Assembly: GCA_030077755.1 (NCBI GenBank)
Contig: JAQJZZ010000011.1
Location: forward strand, 310,001 to 374,000
Reading direction: 5' to 3'
Source: Filosporella fistucella
Lineage: Eukaryota > Ascomycota > Leotiomycetes > Helotiales
Length of the DNA: 64,000 nucleotides
Position numbers and translations under genes: made by a program. Below the pieces are notes generated by a model, which worked only from the letters and a program-made list of their open reading frames with translations, made no database searches and was not told the DNA's origin. How positions within the stretch are numbered: position 1 is the first letter of the stretch; the number at the start of each line of letters is the position of its first letter. Shown here piece by piece: positions 54,044-64,000 of the stretch.

Positions 54044-54859
54044 ATGAACTTCTCACATAGCACTATGGTGCAGATTCACGAAGTGGTGGACCCTTCTACC
54101 AATGACCCAAATCACCTCATCCTCGCCCTCTACATCCTCATGTTCATATATCATGGCGTGAATCGCGGCAAATCATACCGAGCGCCTCACAAAGCACTTC
54201 TCCCCCATACGATAGCCGGTGTCCTCGAACTCTCCCTCTTCTACAGCGGATACAAGATTTCTGCTCTAGCAGTAGTTGCTTGTTTCGCCCATTGTATCAC
54301 AGGAGGAATGCTCGTCAAGTATCTTCAAAAAGGCTATCCTCCCATCACCCGCCCCGCATACCAAGTCGGCATCTTTCTCAGACCAGTTATGATACTTTAC
54401 GCTTACTACACTGGATCTCAACTTTGGTATCACGATGCTATAATGCCTATTCACAGCTTCATTTATGCACGAGCGCTGTTCTTCACTCTAGGAACAGCAG
54501 GTCCAACATCCTGTTTCGTTGAAAACGTCAATTCGAAACATATTTACTCTCTAGCGATCTGGGGCGGTGCTCTTGCAGCAGTGGCGCATTGTAGTAATGT
54601 GTATGCTATTACTGTATATGTGCTGAGTACCATGGCTATTGGTAAAGTCAACGTATGGGCCAGAGACCAGAAAACTCTGTGTAGGAAAGAAGGGAGGGAG
54701 GTTTCGCAGATTGTTAGGATTTTGCATATCGTGGGACTGTTCGCATTTCCAGCACCGTCGGCAGAGGTGATGCAGAATAACATCAATGATGGACCAAAGA
54801 TTGGTTACCTTCCTATGGATGATATGGGACGGAAGTGGGCAGCTGTTGGGGCTCTGTAG
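54044..54859 (+). CDS. Unknown polytopic membrane protein, 271 residues
   Basis: A single-exon frame with ATG at 54044 (a second ATG eight codons on is possible). About seven membrane segments are visible: LILALYILMFIYHGV, TIAGVLELSLFYSG, ALAVVACFAHCITGGML, VGIFLRPVMILYAYYTG, FIYARALFFTLGTAG, SLAIWGGALAAVAHCSNVYAI and TVYVLSTMAIGKV. Conserved-looking elements include H near the first helix end (YHG), HKALLPHTIAGVLELSLFY, and the loop GYPPITRPAYQVG. The C-terminus is hydrophilic. I do not recognise a named family; fungal uncharacterised membrane proteins share this size and shape. It is convergent with the DHA2 efflux pump (about 410 bp between stops). Confidence 0.7.
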   Translation: MNFSHSTMVQIHEVVDPSTNDPNHLILALYILMFIYHGVNRGKSYRAPHKALLPHTIAGVLELSLFYSGYKISALAVVACFAHCITGGMLVKYLQKGYPPITRPAYQVGIFLRPVMILYAYYTGSQLWYHDAIMPIHSFIYARALFFTLGTAGPTSCFVENVNSKHIYSLAIWGGALAAVAHCSNVYAITVYVLSTMAIGKVNVWARDQKTLCRKEGREVSQIVRILHIVGLFAFPAPSAEVMQNNINDGPKIGYLPMDDMGRKWAAVGAL

Positions 54860-55272
54860 ATATGGTTACCAGGGTCCGGTACGGATGAATGGGTTCAAGA
54901 CTTCACGAGGATGCCATTGACAATGGCATGTATAGAAATACTGATAAAACGGGTTATGTAGGAGTTAGATAATAATTTGAATAGATAGAGATTAAGTCCG
55001 AGCTGAGTTGATGCAACAAGGGAGAGATATTGAAGTGGTAATACCCTAGAGTTGATATCACTATGATCGAAAGGAAACTCAATCCGCATGGAAATAACAT
55101 CCTACTTTCATATCTTGAAATTCTATGCAAATTCAACGCATCATACCTGCCAGTCTAATGCAACGCCTAGAATGCAATCCCCTATAATCCAATACACAAA
55201 TGTAAAGCCAATCTAAATACAACGCCGGATAATGCACCCATAAATCATCTATGTGTCGTCTCTCCGCGTCCC
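54860..55272. other. Convergent intergenic region
   Basis: 413 bases between two stop codons, presumably both 3' UTRs. Nothing else seen. Confidence 0.5.
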
Positions 55273-57097
55273 TTATGAGCTTTCCTCATCAGTCGTCATA
55301 TCCTTCCTCTCATACCTAAACCCCTGCTCCGTCTTAATTTCCCTATCCAGCGAAATCTCCTCGAGCCAAATCAAATTACACAAGAACATGATTCCAGCCA
55401 GGACACACATAACAATCCACACCATCCTCAAGCTATCCACATAAGCAGTCACAGCCACTTCTCTCCTGATCCCTTCTTCTCCTTCCATACTCCAAGCCTT
55501 TACTACCTGTACAAAGGAACTAGCTTCTCGAGACCACTGATCGGCGTACGTGGCATATGGGCTATTTTCGATTTTGCGCTTAAATGTGTTTTGGAATATG
55601 ACGCCCGAGATAGCAACACCGATCGTTTGGCCGAAGGCGCGGAAGAAGGAGTAGATTGCGCCTGCGAAGGGGACATCTTCGTCTGATGCTGAGGCTTGAC
55701 ATGGGAAGCCTTGCCCAGAGAATAGCATTCCGGTCCCCGTGCCTGCTACAAGTGAGAGAAAGATCCAAGAGGGGGTGTTGGTGTGCTGTTTCAAGAGAAT
55801 CAGGAGACCGATGCCTAATGTAGCTAATGCCCAGCCGAGCCACTGAGGATCTTAGTTTGGGACTTAAGGAGGTATTGGGAAGGCTTACGATAGATGGTCT
55901 GTACCTTCCTGTTTTGCCGATTGTAATAGCTACGATAAATGCAGCGGGACCGACTGTGAAGGTGAAGGGGAAAATGGCGATGCCTGACGTGACTGGTCCA
56001 TAATTCTTCGCAACCTCAAAGTACAGAGGCATGTAGTACAGCAGGCTCCAAGACAAGATACCGTGAACCATAGTCCCGGCATATGCAACGATTGCTGTAG
56101 AGCTGTTGAAGAGACTGCGACGCAGGAGTGGCTCGGTTGAAAAGTATGTTGAGTAGATGACAAAACCGACGAGTCCGAAAACACCTAGGAGAAGAGGCAC
56201 CAGCGTTCTCCAACTACTCCATTGATACATTACGCCGCCCTAGTTCCAATCAGTTAAGCTCAGTTCCAACAAAGTTATGCGACGTACCCAAGTAAGTGGA
56301 ATGAGAAAGGATGTTGTCGCGGCAATGAATAGGAAGGATCCAATGAAATCAAATGTCTGCAGCCTTTCCCAGACCGAGCCTTCTCGAGGGTGGAGCTTGA
56401 TACAGATTGGAATGCCGACAAAAGCAATGACACAGAAGGGTATGTTAATCCAGAAAATCCATCTCCATGTAGTCTTCTCAGCGAAGACACCTCCAATCAC
56501 AGGTCCTAAGTAACACATTAGATATAAACTCGGATTGTCGTGCATCTCAAGGATATTGGAGATACATACCGAGGACACTGCCAATGGCCCATTGCAAACT
56601 GATCACAGAGATGAATTTTCCTCGCTCTCTCAATGTGACCATGTCTGAGATAATCACATAAGAAAGCCCTACCAATCCTCCACCACCTATACCCTGCACA
56701 CATCTCCCAGCAAGCAACAGTGCGATGCCATTTGCAATCGATGCGATAATGGTTCCAAGCGTGAAGAGGGCAAGTGCTGCCAGTAGTACAGACTTGCGTC
56801 CAATGATGTGTGAAAATGATGCCCAAGTAGGTTGAAAGACAGTCGAGCAGAGTAGAAAGGAGGTCCCACACCAAAACGCTTGAATCGCAGTTGTGCCTTC
56901 TAGCTTCGTAGCAATTGTCTTGCAATAGTTAGTTGCCAGCTTTGGGTATCTGAGAATTGACGTACTGGTAGTGCTACAGCAAGAATTGTAGCATCAATAG
57001 CACATATCAAATTCAACAAAGCTAGACAAGCAAAAGTTCCATAGAAGCGCCAGCCTCGTGAGACCTTGAACGCGACATCCTCTTTGGTTGCCTCCAT
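55273..57097 (-). CDS. MFS multidrug efflux pump, DHA2 (14-spanner) family
   Basis: Exons 57097-56966, 56918-56570, 56505-56288, 56239-55889 and 55842-55273 (introns 46-64 nt) give an in-frame 539-residue protein. The first helix ends ALLNLICAIDATILAVALP, the DHA motif with Asp/Thr. Next come FWCGTSFLLCSTVFQPTWASFSHIIGRKSVLL (motif A-like) and GRCVQGIGGGGLVGLSYVI, the drug:H+ antiporter signature around motif B/C. [26 protein letters not shown] is motif C of the family. The C-terminus has the last helices (VWIVMCVLAGIMFLCNLIW) and a charged tail. Such pumps export toxic compounds or secondary metabolites; no biosynthetic enzyme is adjacent. The upstream codons to 57142 lack an ATG, so 57097 is the start. 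Confidence 0.9.
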
Positions 57098-60000
57098 CCT
57101 GCGAAAACTTTTGTGCTGAGAGAAGATATTCGTTGGAGCCAAAAGACTCGTGGTAACCTGACAAAAATTCTGCTAGTCTTTTAGGTGATGTCCTCAATTA
57201 AGGTTGTCTTCGAAATGGAGATGGTTTCACAAGATCTGGCATCCTGTTAGATTTATATCTTAGTGACCCTGGTCTATTGAAGCCCAGCGATAGTTCGGTA
57301 TCTCCATCTAGCGGGGCAAATATGCTCCCATAGGAGTACCTGTTGTATCGCTTCATATGCTGTAGCATAGTGTAGACGCCGCTTACGGGCTGAAAGTGAC
57401 ACGAGAACATTGGCAACCAGGGGGCTGGAACGTACCTTGAAGGTCGTCACCTCGGCTTAATTTTGAGCAAAGAATGCTACAAACGTGACGCGACTAAGAT
57501 ACAGCCAATTCAGTGCATCCAGACACCAGGAGAAGTTGTGATGTTGGCATTGTTGCATCATCACTGATTTATGTCAATTTTCGCAGATGCATCAGTTGAA
57601 CACCAGCGTGCACACGGGCGGAAGGCAAGGTGAACTACTTCCCTTCCACATGATCTCATTCAAAGAGCGAAAAAAGCACAATAGGGCCGTTGACAGCATC
57701 GACTAGGGTGTGCGGGGCAGAGAGTAAGCACACCAAGATGCAGCGGGGAGCAGAGCTGCATATCTAAGCCACATATGAACAAGTCGTCTCCCAAGCTTCT
57801 GTAGATCATCTTTTAAGTTTTGCCAGAAATGGCATAGCTATGCTTGAAATTGTATTTGTAAATGTGGTTAACATGGAAATACAATGAGTAGGAACTGCTA
57901 TCGCTCTCTGGACCTGGCATATCTATGAAGCCAGTATAAAGAACTAACTATGCTGAACGGGGAAAAAAAATGAGAAGTCAAATGATAAGTGAAAAGATCT
58001 CAATAGGCGGATGTTGAATCAAACAGCAACGATGCATTTATCCAGGAATAACATCATGGAAAAATGACCAGATGTTGCGAGAAGTGAGTGATTTAGAAAA
58101 TAGACTTCGTAAAACCACTTCGCCTTCGGACAAAGACATTTTTGGCCCACTAAAAGCTCGAAAAGAAAACAATTAGTCTGTCATGACAGCCTCGGCTTCA
58201 GGAAAAGACATCTTCCCAATCAGATAGTGCACAATCAATCCATAGGCAACTCGAAGAATGATGCTTGAAAAGAACGAGATGATCTCCGCGGGGTTCTGAT
58301 TCTTGTGCTGTCAACGGATAGTGCGAGAAGATTGAGGCTCTACGACTTGAATAAGCAGCAATTTTGCCAGCTTGGCATACAAGGTATAGTGGGTATGATT
58401 GGTGAAGCAATGTGCATCTGCAAAGGAAGGATTTTGTTGTTCGAGAAGCGTTTCAGCTGTCAGCGCAAGCCACGTCGCTAAATTTTCAGGGTCCAACATG
58501 CCATTGCTGACGACATCAGCCCTGAAAATACCCTTCCGTGGCCGTCGTGGCGTTGAATTATCGGACTTGTTCCCCAAATCGATATATCCAGCTTCCCTTC
58601 ATTGGCGAATAACAACTTTGGTCGGAAAGCCCGACTTCAATTTAACCGCATACCCTACTCCAGTATACAATATCCAGCATAAGGAGGCAAGTAGGACGAA
58701 TGATGAACTCGGAGGTTGACCCACCAAATGAATTGAAAATTACCTCGGTCTGGTTGACGCCGTAAAGGTGTTGCAGTGCTAAGTATAGCACATATGGTCC
58801 CTAGGTACGGTCATGGCCGATGAGCCTCTTATCATGTACGAAGTGCTTTCTGCATATAAGCGCGATATGGTCGCAATTTTCCAATGATCCTCCCAGCTTG
58901 ATTTGTGCGAAACGATAGAGTTTGGAAACCATAGATTCCAGGTGTGACAATGTGAAGGTGATGAGAGTGGCCGATTCAGTAAATAGTAAAGTGGTGCAGC
59001 CAATTATTAGTGGCATTTCTTTGTGATCGAGTACATGAGTTGCGCTCTCCGTTTTGGTGATGCTTTTGTTTGCAGTGCCCGTTCAAGAACAAAGCAGTCT
59101 CAGCAATCCGCATAAGATGTCTTGCCGCTTCATACTATATCAGTTGAAAGAGACCGTTGTCAGTTCCAAATATCGGATCGACTCCATAGAATCTTACTCA
59201 AAACACGCTCGAATTTAAAGTTACCCACCGTGCACCAACTCACTTTGTAAATCCATCGTGAGGTACTTAATGCCAGTGCAGAAGACGTAGTTATGCCATC
59301 TGCTACTCGAGTTCCTGCAAAACCAAGTCCAGTCCGCTTTGGACCTCTCAATCCATGTCGTAAGCCAACTTGTCCTCTAAACGAGGTTGGTATCCACCAC
59401 AATGTGGGTATATATTTGCACAATGGGCAGCTGCAAAAACGACATTCGGTTCCAGTCCTGTTCGGGTAGGTTGCTGTATCTTCTATTATGTCCATTCTCT
59501 AACAAGAAGTTGCGTAGTGAGTCAAATCCACCCGGTTTCATCTGGAAAGCGTGTCAAGAAAGGGAAGAGGCTCTAGCGAAAGTGAGAAAAGGGGAGAATG
59601 TCGAGAAGAATCGAACCAAGGCTGTTGAAATGGCAGAGCTCGTGGGACGATTCTCTGATTTGCATTGTTGATGGACGCGGCTCGCGAGTGGACTGCTATG
59701 ATTGTGGGATTGATCAAATTCAAATGCATAATTTTTTGAGATGATGATTTGAGTTTCTTTGATGTGAACAATAACCTGATTTGGTAAGCTTGCACAAATG
59801 GGCAGTATACTTGAAGCAATTGCTGCTCTGAGATGGCAGGTGAGCTCAATCGCGCCGTCACGGCTTCTCAACAGCGACGCGAATAACGATTCTGCTCGCG
59901 AACTTGGACGTGTATGCTCCTTCGAAGCCCCGAATATGGTCTCAAGAGTAATGGTGTTGTGTATGATCATGCAGGTCGAGCATTATAACAGTTCTTTCGG

Positions 60001-60435
60001 ATAAATGCGCATGGAAGGTGAGGTGTTGGTGTAGGTAGCGATGGTGGATGAAAGGACGAGAACAGAAGTGGTGATGAGAAAGATGGCGATGGCCGACTAT
60101 TGGCCGTGAGGCAGGCTAGCTTATTTCGCACGTGACGCACCAGTCTAGCTACCCATCTCGTCCAAACCCTGCCCAGTCACCCAAATTCATTGTCTAGATA
60201 TTGCAAGTGGTAGTTCTCTTCCAGGTTGTTTCACCCTCTCACTGATCCACTTTGCTCTTATCATTCCGAACACCTAATTGCATGCGGTTCAGGCCATTTA
60301 TTTCGCTTGGCGTCCCCGCTGCACGTTACATACTGGACATTAAATGCTTCAAGAACTCTTCATTTTGAAAGCTTTTAGACGAGTCGATCTATTTGAGCGT
60401 CCTATTTTTATTCTCCAATATATTTGTGGCTCTGC
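57098..60435. other. Gene-poor interval of 3.3 kb
   Basis: No intact gene. The minus strand at 58197-59016 may hold a decayed gene (separate entry). A plus-strand end at 59500-59671 (EEALAKVRKGENVEKNRTKA then AVEMAELVGRFSDLHC) is coding-like, but nothing upstream joins it to a start. The remainder shows only chance frames. Confidence 0.45.
58197..59016 (-). pseudogene. Possible decayed gene, perhaps regulatory
   Basis: Three pieces look like protein in neighbouring minus frames. One is LITFTLSHLESMVSKLYRF, then GGSLENCDHIALICRKHF (58801-59016). The next is NLATWLALTAETLLEQQNPS, followed by helical KLAKLLLIQVVE (58311-58577), which stops at TGA near 58318. Beyond that stop the same frame continues to the end near 58180 (IISFFSSIILRVAYGLIVHY). 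The first piece faintly recalls the C-terminal domain of AflR-type zinc-cluster regulators, but I found no Zn2Cys6 motif upstream. It could also be chance. Confidence 0.25.
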
Positions 60436-63084
60436 TCAGTACGCACCACCAGTCCCGGCACCCATACCATCCAGGGAACTCGACACATATCTCACGGCTC
60501 TCCTCCTCAAAGCACTTGCAGTTGAGTTAGTGGTATGATTTCCGAACCCTTCATAAGTCCCCAAGCTAGGTGGCAAATCGGCTATGGCGGTCCCCCAGCT
60601 ACTCTCCGTAGAACCTAATACCAGAACAAGCTCTTTCCCTTCCGTGAAGAAGGAATGATCAATCCAATTCTTGCTGTACGGCTCTCCGTTGAGTGTGGCG
60701 GACTGAATGTAGATGTTCTTGTAAGTGGAATCAAAGTTCACATTTCTGACTGTTGCCGTCCTTTTTGTCAAGGGAGACGTCACGGATACACTTTCGAAAT
60801 ATGGAGGAATAATCAGATAAACGTCTTGCCCCGGATTTGGGAAGAGACCAATCATCGAGAAGGCAACAAATGATCCCATCGCCCCACTATCATCATTACC
60901 TGGAAGTCCAGCATTTGTTGGTTGGAAAAAGGTGGGGATGTAGAAGTGGGATCTCTTCGCAGAAAGCGCTGGGCGACCAGCATAGTGATATTGGAAGACG
61001 GTTAGGAAGGCTGGCTCGTTGCCAATGTATGTGATGTCTTTGTCGTGAAGATAGTCCAATCTCTCGACAAACGATTGCGGGCCACCAAAAGTCGTGATCA
61101 AAGTCGCTTGGTCATGAGGTACAAAACTATCAGTGTCAGCAGGGGCGTTGTCGAATCACTCAGACAAAGGGCAACATACAAGGAGTACTCCCAAATCGAG
61201 CTCTCGAATGTCTCTGAACCTGTATTCTGGAGGGAGCAAACACTATTCGGATTTGTATCAATGTTGCTACACTTCAAAGGATCTTGGAAACCAAATGTTC
61301 TGTTCAAATATCGAGGTTGGAAAAAACCCACGAATCCAGTGTCTGTTCCGTTGAGGTATGATGTCTGATCAGCTTTGAACAGATTCTTCCAGTTTTCGCT
61401 TCGAGAGAGGTACTTCTCCACATCCCCTTCCTTAGCACCCAAGCCTGCTCCGATCTGGGTAATGACAAAATCATTATAGGAGTACTCCAGAGTTCTAGAA
61501 ACGCTTCTCGTCATTGTTCCGAACCCTTTATAGTCGAAGTCTTGCACTGGGATATACCCAAGTGACTTCCAAGAGTCCAGGCCGCCTCTCCCCTGACAGC
61601 ACCAATTATAAGGCTCAACCTCAGCGTCTTTCACCACCGCTTCATAACCCATCTCCCAATCTATCCCATCCGAGATCCCTTTGAGATACGCATCTGCAAG
61701 CACATTATCTGCATTCGAGCCACCTTGAGTATATCCCATGTTCAAGCTCATTCGACAATCAGGGAGCCAGCCTTCATGTTTATAAGTATCAATTAGGGAA
61801 CGGATTTGGCTCGTCACCGAACTCGGATCGAGGATGGTTAGAAATGGCATTTGTGAGCGAAAGAGGTCCCAGATACAATAAAAGCTGTCCCAGTAAGGCT
61901 CGTCGCTTTCCCAGAGTGGATTCTCTCCAGTGTAGTTCTGAGGATTAACCATAGTTCGATAGATTCCAGAGTAGAAGTTCTTCAGCATCGAAGAATTGAC
62001 ACCATTAGTTGAGACTACTATCGCACTGATCTTTTCTCTCCACATGTTCTCAGCAGCGGTTTGTGTGGCGGCAAAGTCAAAACTGGGAATTTCCTTCTCT
62101 GCATTCGAGCAAGCCTGGTCACTACTGATCAGACTCACGCCGACTCGTGCCAGGATAGCATCATCGCCTGGTGACTGGAAGCGAACGAAAGCTCCTCCGG
62201 GAAGGGGATATCCATTAATCGATTTTGAGATCTTCAGCTCCTTAACATCTGTACTAGCGCGACTGTTGACGAAAATCCCATTATCTCGAGCTGCAGCGCC
62301 AGAAAAGTCGGCACAAAAGTATGCTACATAATTTCCCTGAGCAAAACTTGGGAGAAATCTAGCATTCCCGGTGATTCGTCCACTGTGGGTTTCAATGGTA
62401 ACACTGCCATTGTCCTGTCGGGAATCTGACAGGTCGGTCAAGTCCATCAAGATGAGGGGACTGGAAGCATTTCCAGTTGCATCCACTGCTGGGAACTTGA
62501 AGCGAAACAGCGAGGTGTGCTGAGCTGTGGTCATGTCCACTTGGACCCCACTTACAAGTTCCAATCCGAAGTATCCTGGGGAGGCTTTGAGAGAACTATT
62601 CAGAAATTGAGTTTTCCTCTCCTTTTTCGGATACTTGCAGCCATCAACATCATCTCCGACACATCCGGCATATGGAAACAAGGCAAAATTTCCAAGTGAT
62701 GGTGAGCCACCAGTTCCAGAATCATGCATACTAGAGAAGCCTGTAATGTTTGCTCCATCGGTAGTGAAGCCCCCTTGATTGCTTTCAGAATCTGTATCGG
62801 CCACAGCCTTTGCCATTCCTAGTCTCATATGAGCATGAAGTCGGCTCTAAGCACCCTTGTCAACTGACCATATGGAAGAGTCGCTCCGGGAAAGATGTTT
62901 CCTGTTTCCTGGCTTCAGCATGTATCGAAATCTGGGTTTGAGCTTTCCAACCTCCATTACTACTCCCGATTAATTGGTCGACATAGTCAAGAACCTCATA
63001 AGGCGTCTGCGTCGAATTTTGGGCCTCGACGAACTGCAAAGCGACCACAGCCACGGCGAACAAACTCAAACTGCCTCGATACAT
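60436..63084 (-). CDS. Secreted glycoside hydrolase family 92 alpha-1,2-mannosidase
   Basis: GH92 enzymes are calcium-dependent exo-alpha-mannosidases. Four exons (63084-62952, 62901-62869, 62818-61180, 61126-60436; introns about 50 nt) give an in-frame 831-residue protein, a normal length. Signal peptide MYRGSLSLFAVAVVALQFVEA, then DYVDQLIGSSNGGN and the small exon 2 (IFPGATLPYG), continuing MAKAVADTD. GH92 blocks follow: ITGFSSMHDSGTGGSPSLG, ENPLWESDEPYWDSFYCIWDLFRSQMP, HEGWLPDCRMSLNMGYTQGGSNADNVLADAY, and near the end GNDDSGAMGSFVAFSMIGLFPNPG, which carries catalytic acidic residues of the family. Several N-x-S/T sites fit a secreted glycoprotein. The first intron donor (GTTGGA) is weak but the join is supported by the conserved sequence on both sides. 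Confidence 0.93.
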
Positions 63085-64000
63085 TGCTGTACGAAGTCAA
63101 TAAAAACGGGTAAGAATTAGAAATGTCTTATTCCTGACACCATAAACCAACTACCTCACTAGAGGGACTTGGTCAGAAATATAGAAAACGACTTGCATAT
63201 GTAAGATTGCGATCGACTGAGCGCTATCAGCAGCATGTTACATGAGGCAACTCCAAAGCTTAACACAGAAGGTGGTTCAAGGAGACAAGGTGCACAATGG
63301 GGTATGTATATGTATTGTATGTAAACCCTAAACTAGGATTGTGCTTCTGCTGACGATCGCGGCATATTCGTTGCCGAACTACCCCGCAGAGCGAAGGTCA
63401 ACATCGTCCTCCCCCACGACCACTACGCTCTGCAACCTCTTGTACCATCTGCAAGATTGATTCTCAAGCCCGAAAAGGAAGGTCTGGATTTATTTTTGAC
63501 CTTAGATCATGGTTGGGAACGTTGATGGTTATCTTTCTAGACACCTGTTGGACTCTGCTATGGTCATTCCCCTGTCCTCTATATTTAGTAGGGTGACAAT
63601 TTTCTTTCTGCTGAGGTTGTTGAGCTGGGTATCTTAGAAGTGCCAAATATGTGACCTAGACTCGACTGGTTTCCGACATTTGTACCAACACGATTTTTCA
63701 CTTCGGATGTTGTCTTTGATTGGATCGGCCAGATGGTTTCAAGAGCTCAAGTGGTTTGTTGTGGCTACTGAACGAATCATGAGTCTGCAGCTTTTTCAGT
63801 GGAGGATGTGCTTTCGTTCCAGTCTCGTTATCCACCTTTCGTTTTGCCATCAATCTCTCCTTGCCCTTCGTTGGGTAGTTCGCATTCTCATTTTGTGATA
63901 CAAGTTGTCCTCCAGAAGCGTGCAGCATATGGGGGTTGTTGCTTGCAAAATTTGCACAGGGTTTTGTTTGATTGTGTTGTGTCTTCATTACGTCTAGACG
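63085..64000. other. Upstream region of the GH92 gene, nothing recognised
   Basis: About 900 bases to the window end. It includes the mannosidase promoter. A 96-codon minus frame at 63698-63988 has low-complexity composition and no motif. Confidence 0.5.

Noticed and set aside
54044..57097. Active secondary-metabolite cluster around the DHA2 pump
   Set aside because: No backbone enzyme (PKS, NRPS, terpene cyclase), P450 or methyltransferase is present nearby; only the pump and an unknown membrane protein.
59590..59625. Possible tRNA T-arm-like GGTTCGATTC on the minus strand
   Set aside because: No matching acceptor or anticodon stem could be found around it, and it lies in coding-like sequence.
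59554..59970. 138-codon minus frame near 59.7 kb
   Set aside because: Overlaps a better-looking plus-strand segment and has low-complexity Ser/Ala runs; not convincing.

Overview
The window looks like a piece of a filamentous ascomycete chromosome, most likely Leotiomycetes/Helotiales. The reasons are short GT-AG introns (mostly 45-60 nt, several with CTAAC- or CTGAT-like branch sites), fungus-specific families (NIMA kinase, MUP1-type methionine permease, Dal5-type and DHA2 transporters, GH92 mannosidase, ECM4-type glutathione transferase) and decayed Tc1/mariner DNA. The class-level placement is inference from gene content, not from a marker gene. Splice joins were assigned by hand and checked by frame; predicted protein lengths are given where the join is consistent.

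Layout. 0.8-4.4 kb holds a Rab escort protein and an unknown secreted protein. 4.8-9.6 kb is a dead secondary-metabolism locus: a highly reducing polyketide synthase relic (minus strand) facing away from a broken alpha/beta-hydrolase (plus strand). 10-18.5 kb is conserved housekeeping: methionine permease, ankyrin/double-BTB protein and NIMA kinase. 19-34 kb is the accessory region. It carries an actin/Hsp70-like ATPase pseudogene, two small cysteine-rich secreted proteins, an intact xi-class glutathione transferase, an AT-rich stretch, a CHAT-protease relic, two paralogous small orphan proteins, a multi-exon orphan gene with frame breaks, an imperfect tandem repeat, a C2H2-like regulator, another small orphan protein and a Tc1/mariner transposase relic.

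34.4-50.6 kb is mostly metabolic: an ABM-like dimeric alpha/beta-barrel protein, a DUF3237 protein with a long N-terminal extension, quinolinate phosphoribosyltransferase (NAD synthesis), an L-fucose-permease-type MFS transporter, an S66 LD-carboxypeptidase homologue, a mitochondrial MmgE/PrpD (2-methylcitrate dehydratase) and an anion:cation symporter. The interval 38.4-42.2 kb is gene-poor. 54-57 kb pairs an unknown polytopic membrane protein tail-to-tail with a DHA2 multidrug efflux pump. 60.4-63.1 kb encodes a secreted GH92 alpha-mannosidase.

The conserved genes work in separate core processes (vesicle traffic, cell cycle, NAD, propionyl-CoA and amino-acid uptake). The accessory blocks look like products of gene death, transposon insertion and family expansion. 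I found no tRNA, rRNA or CRISPR array and no clearly intact biosynthetic cluster.
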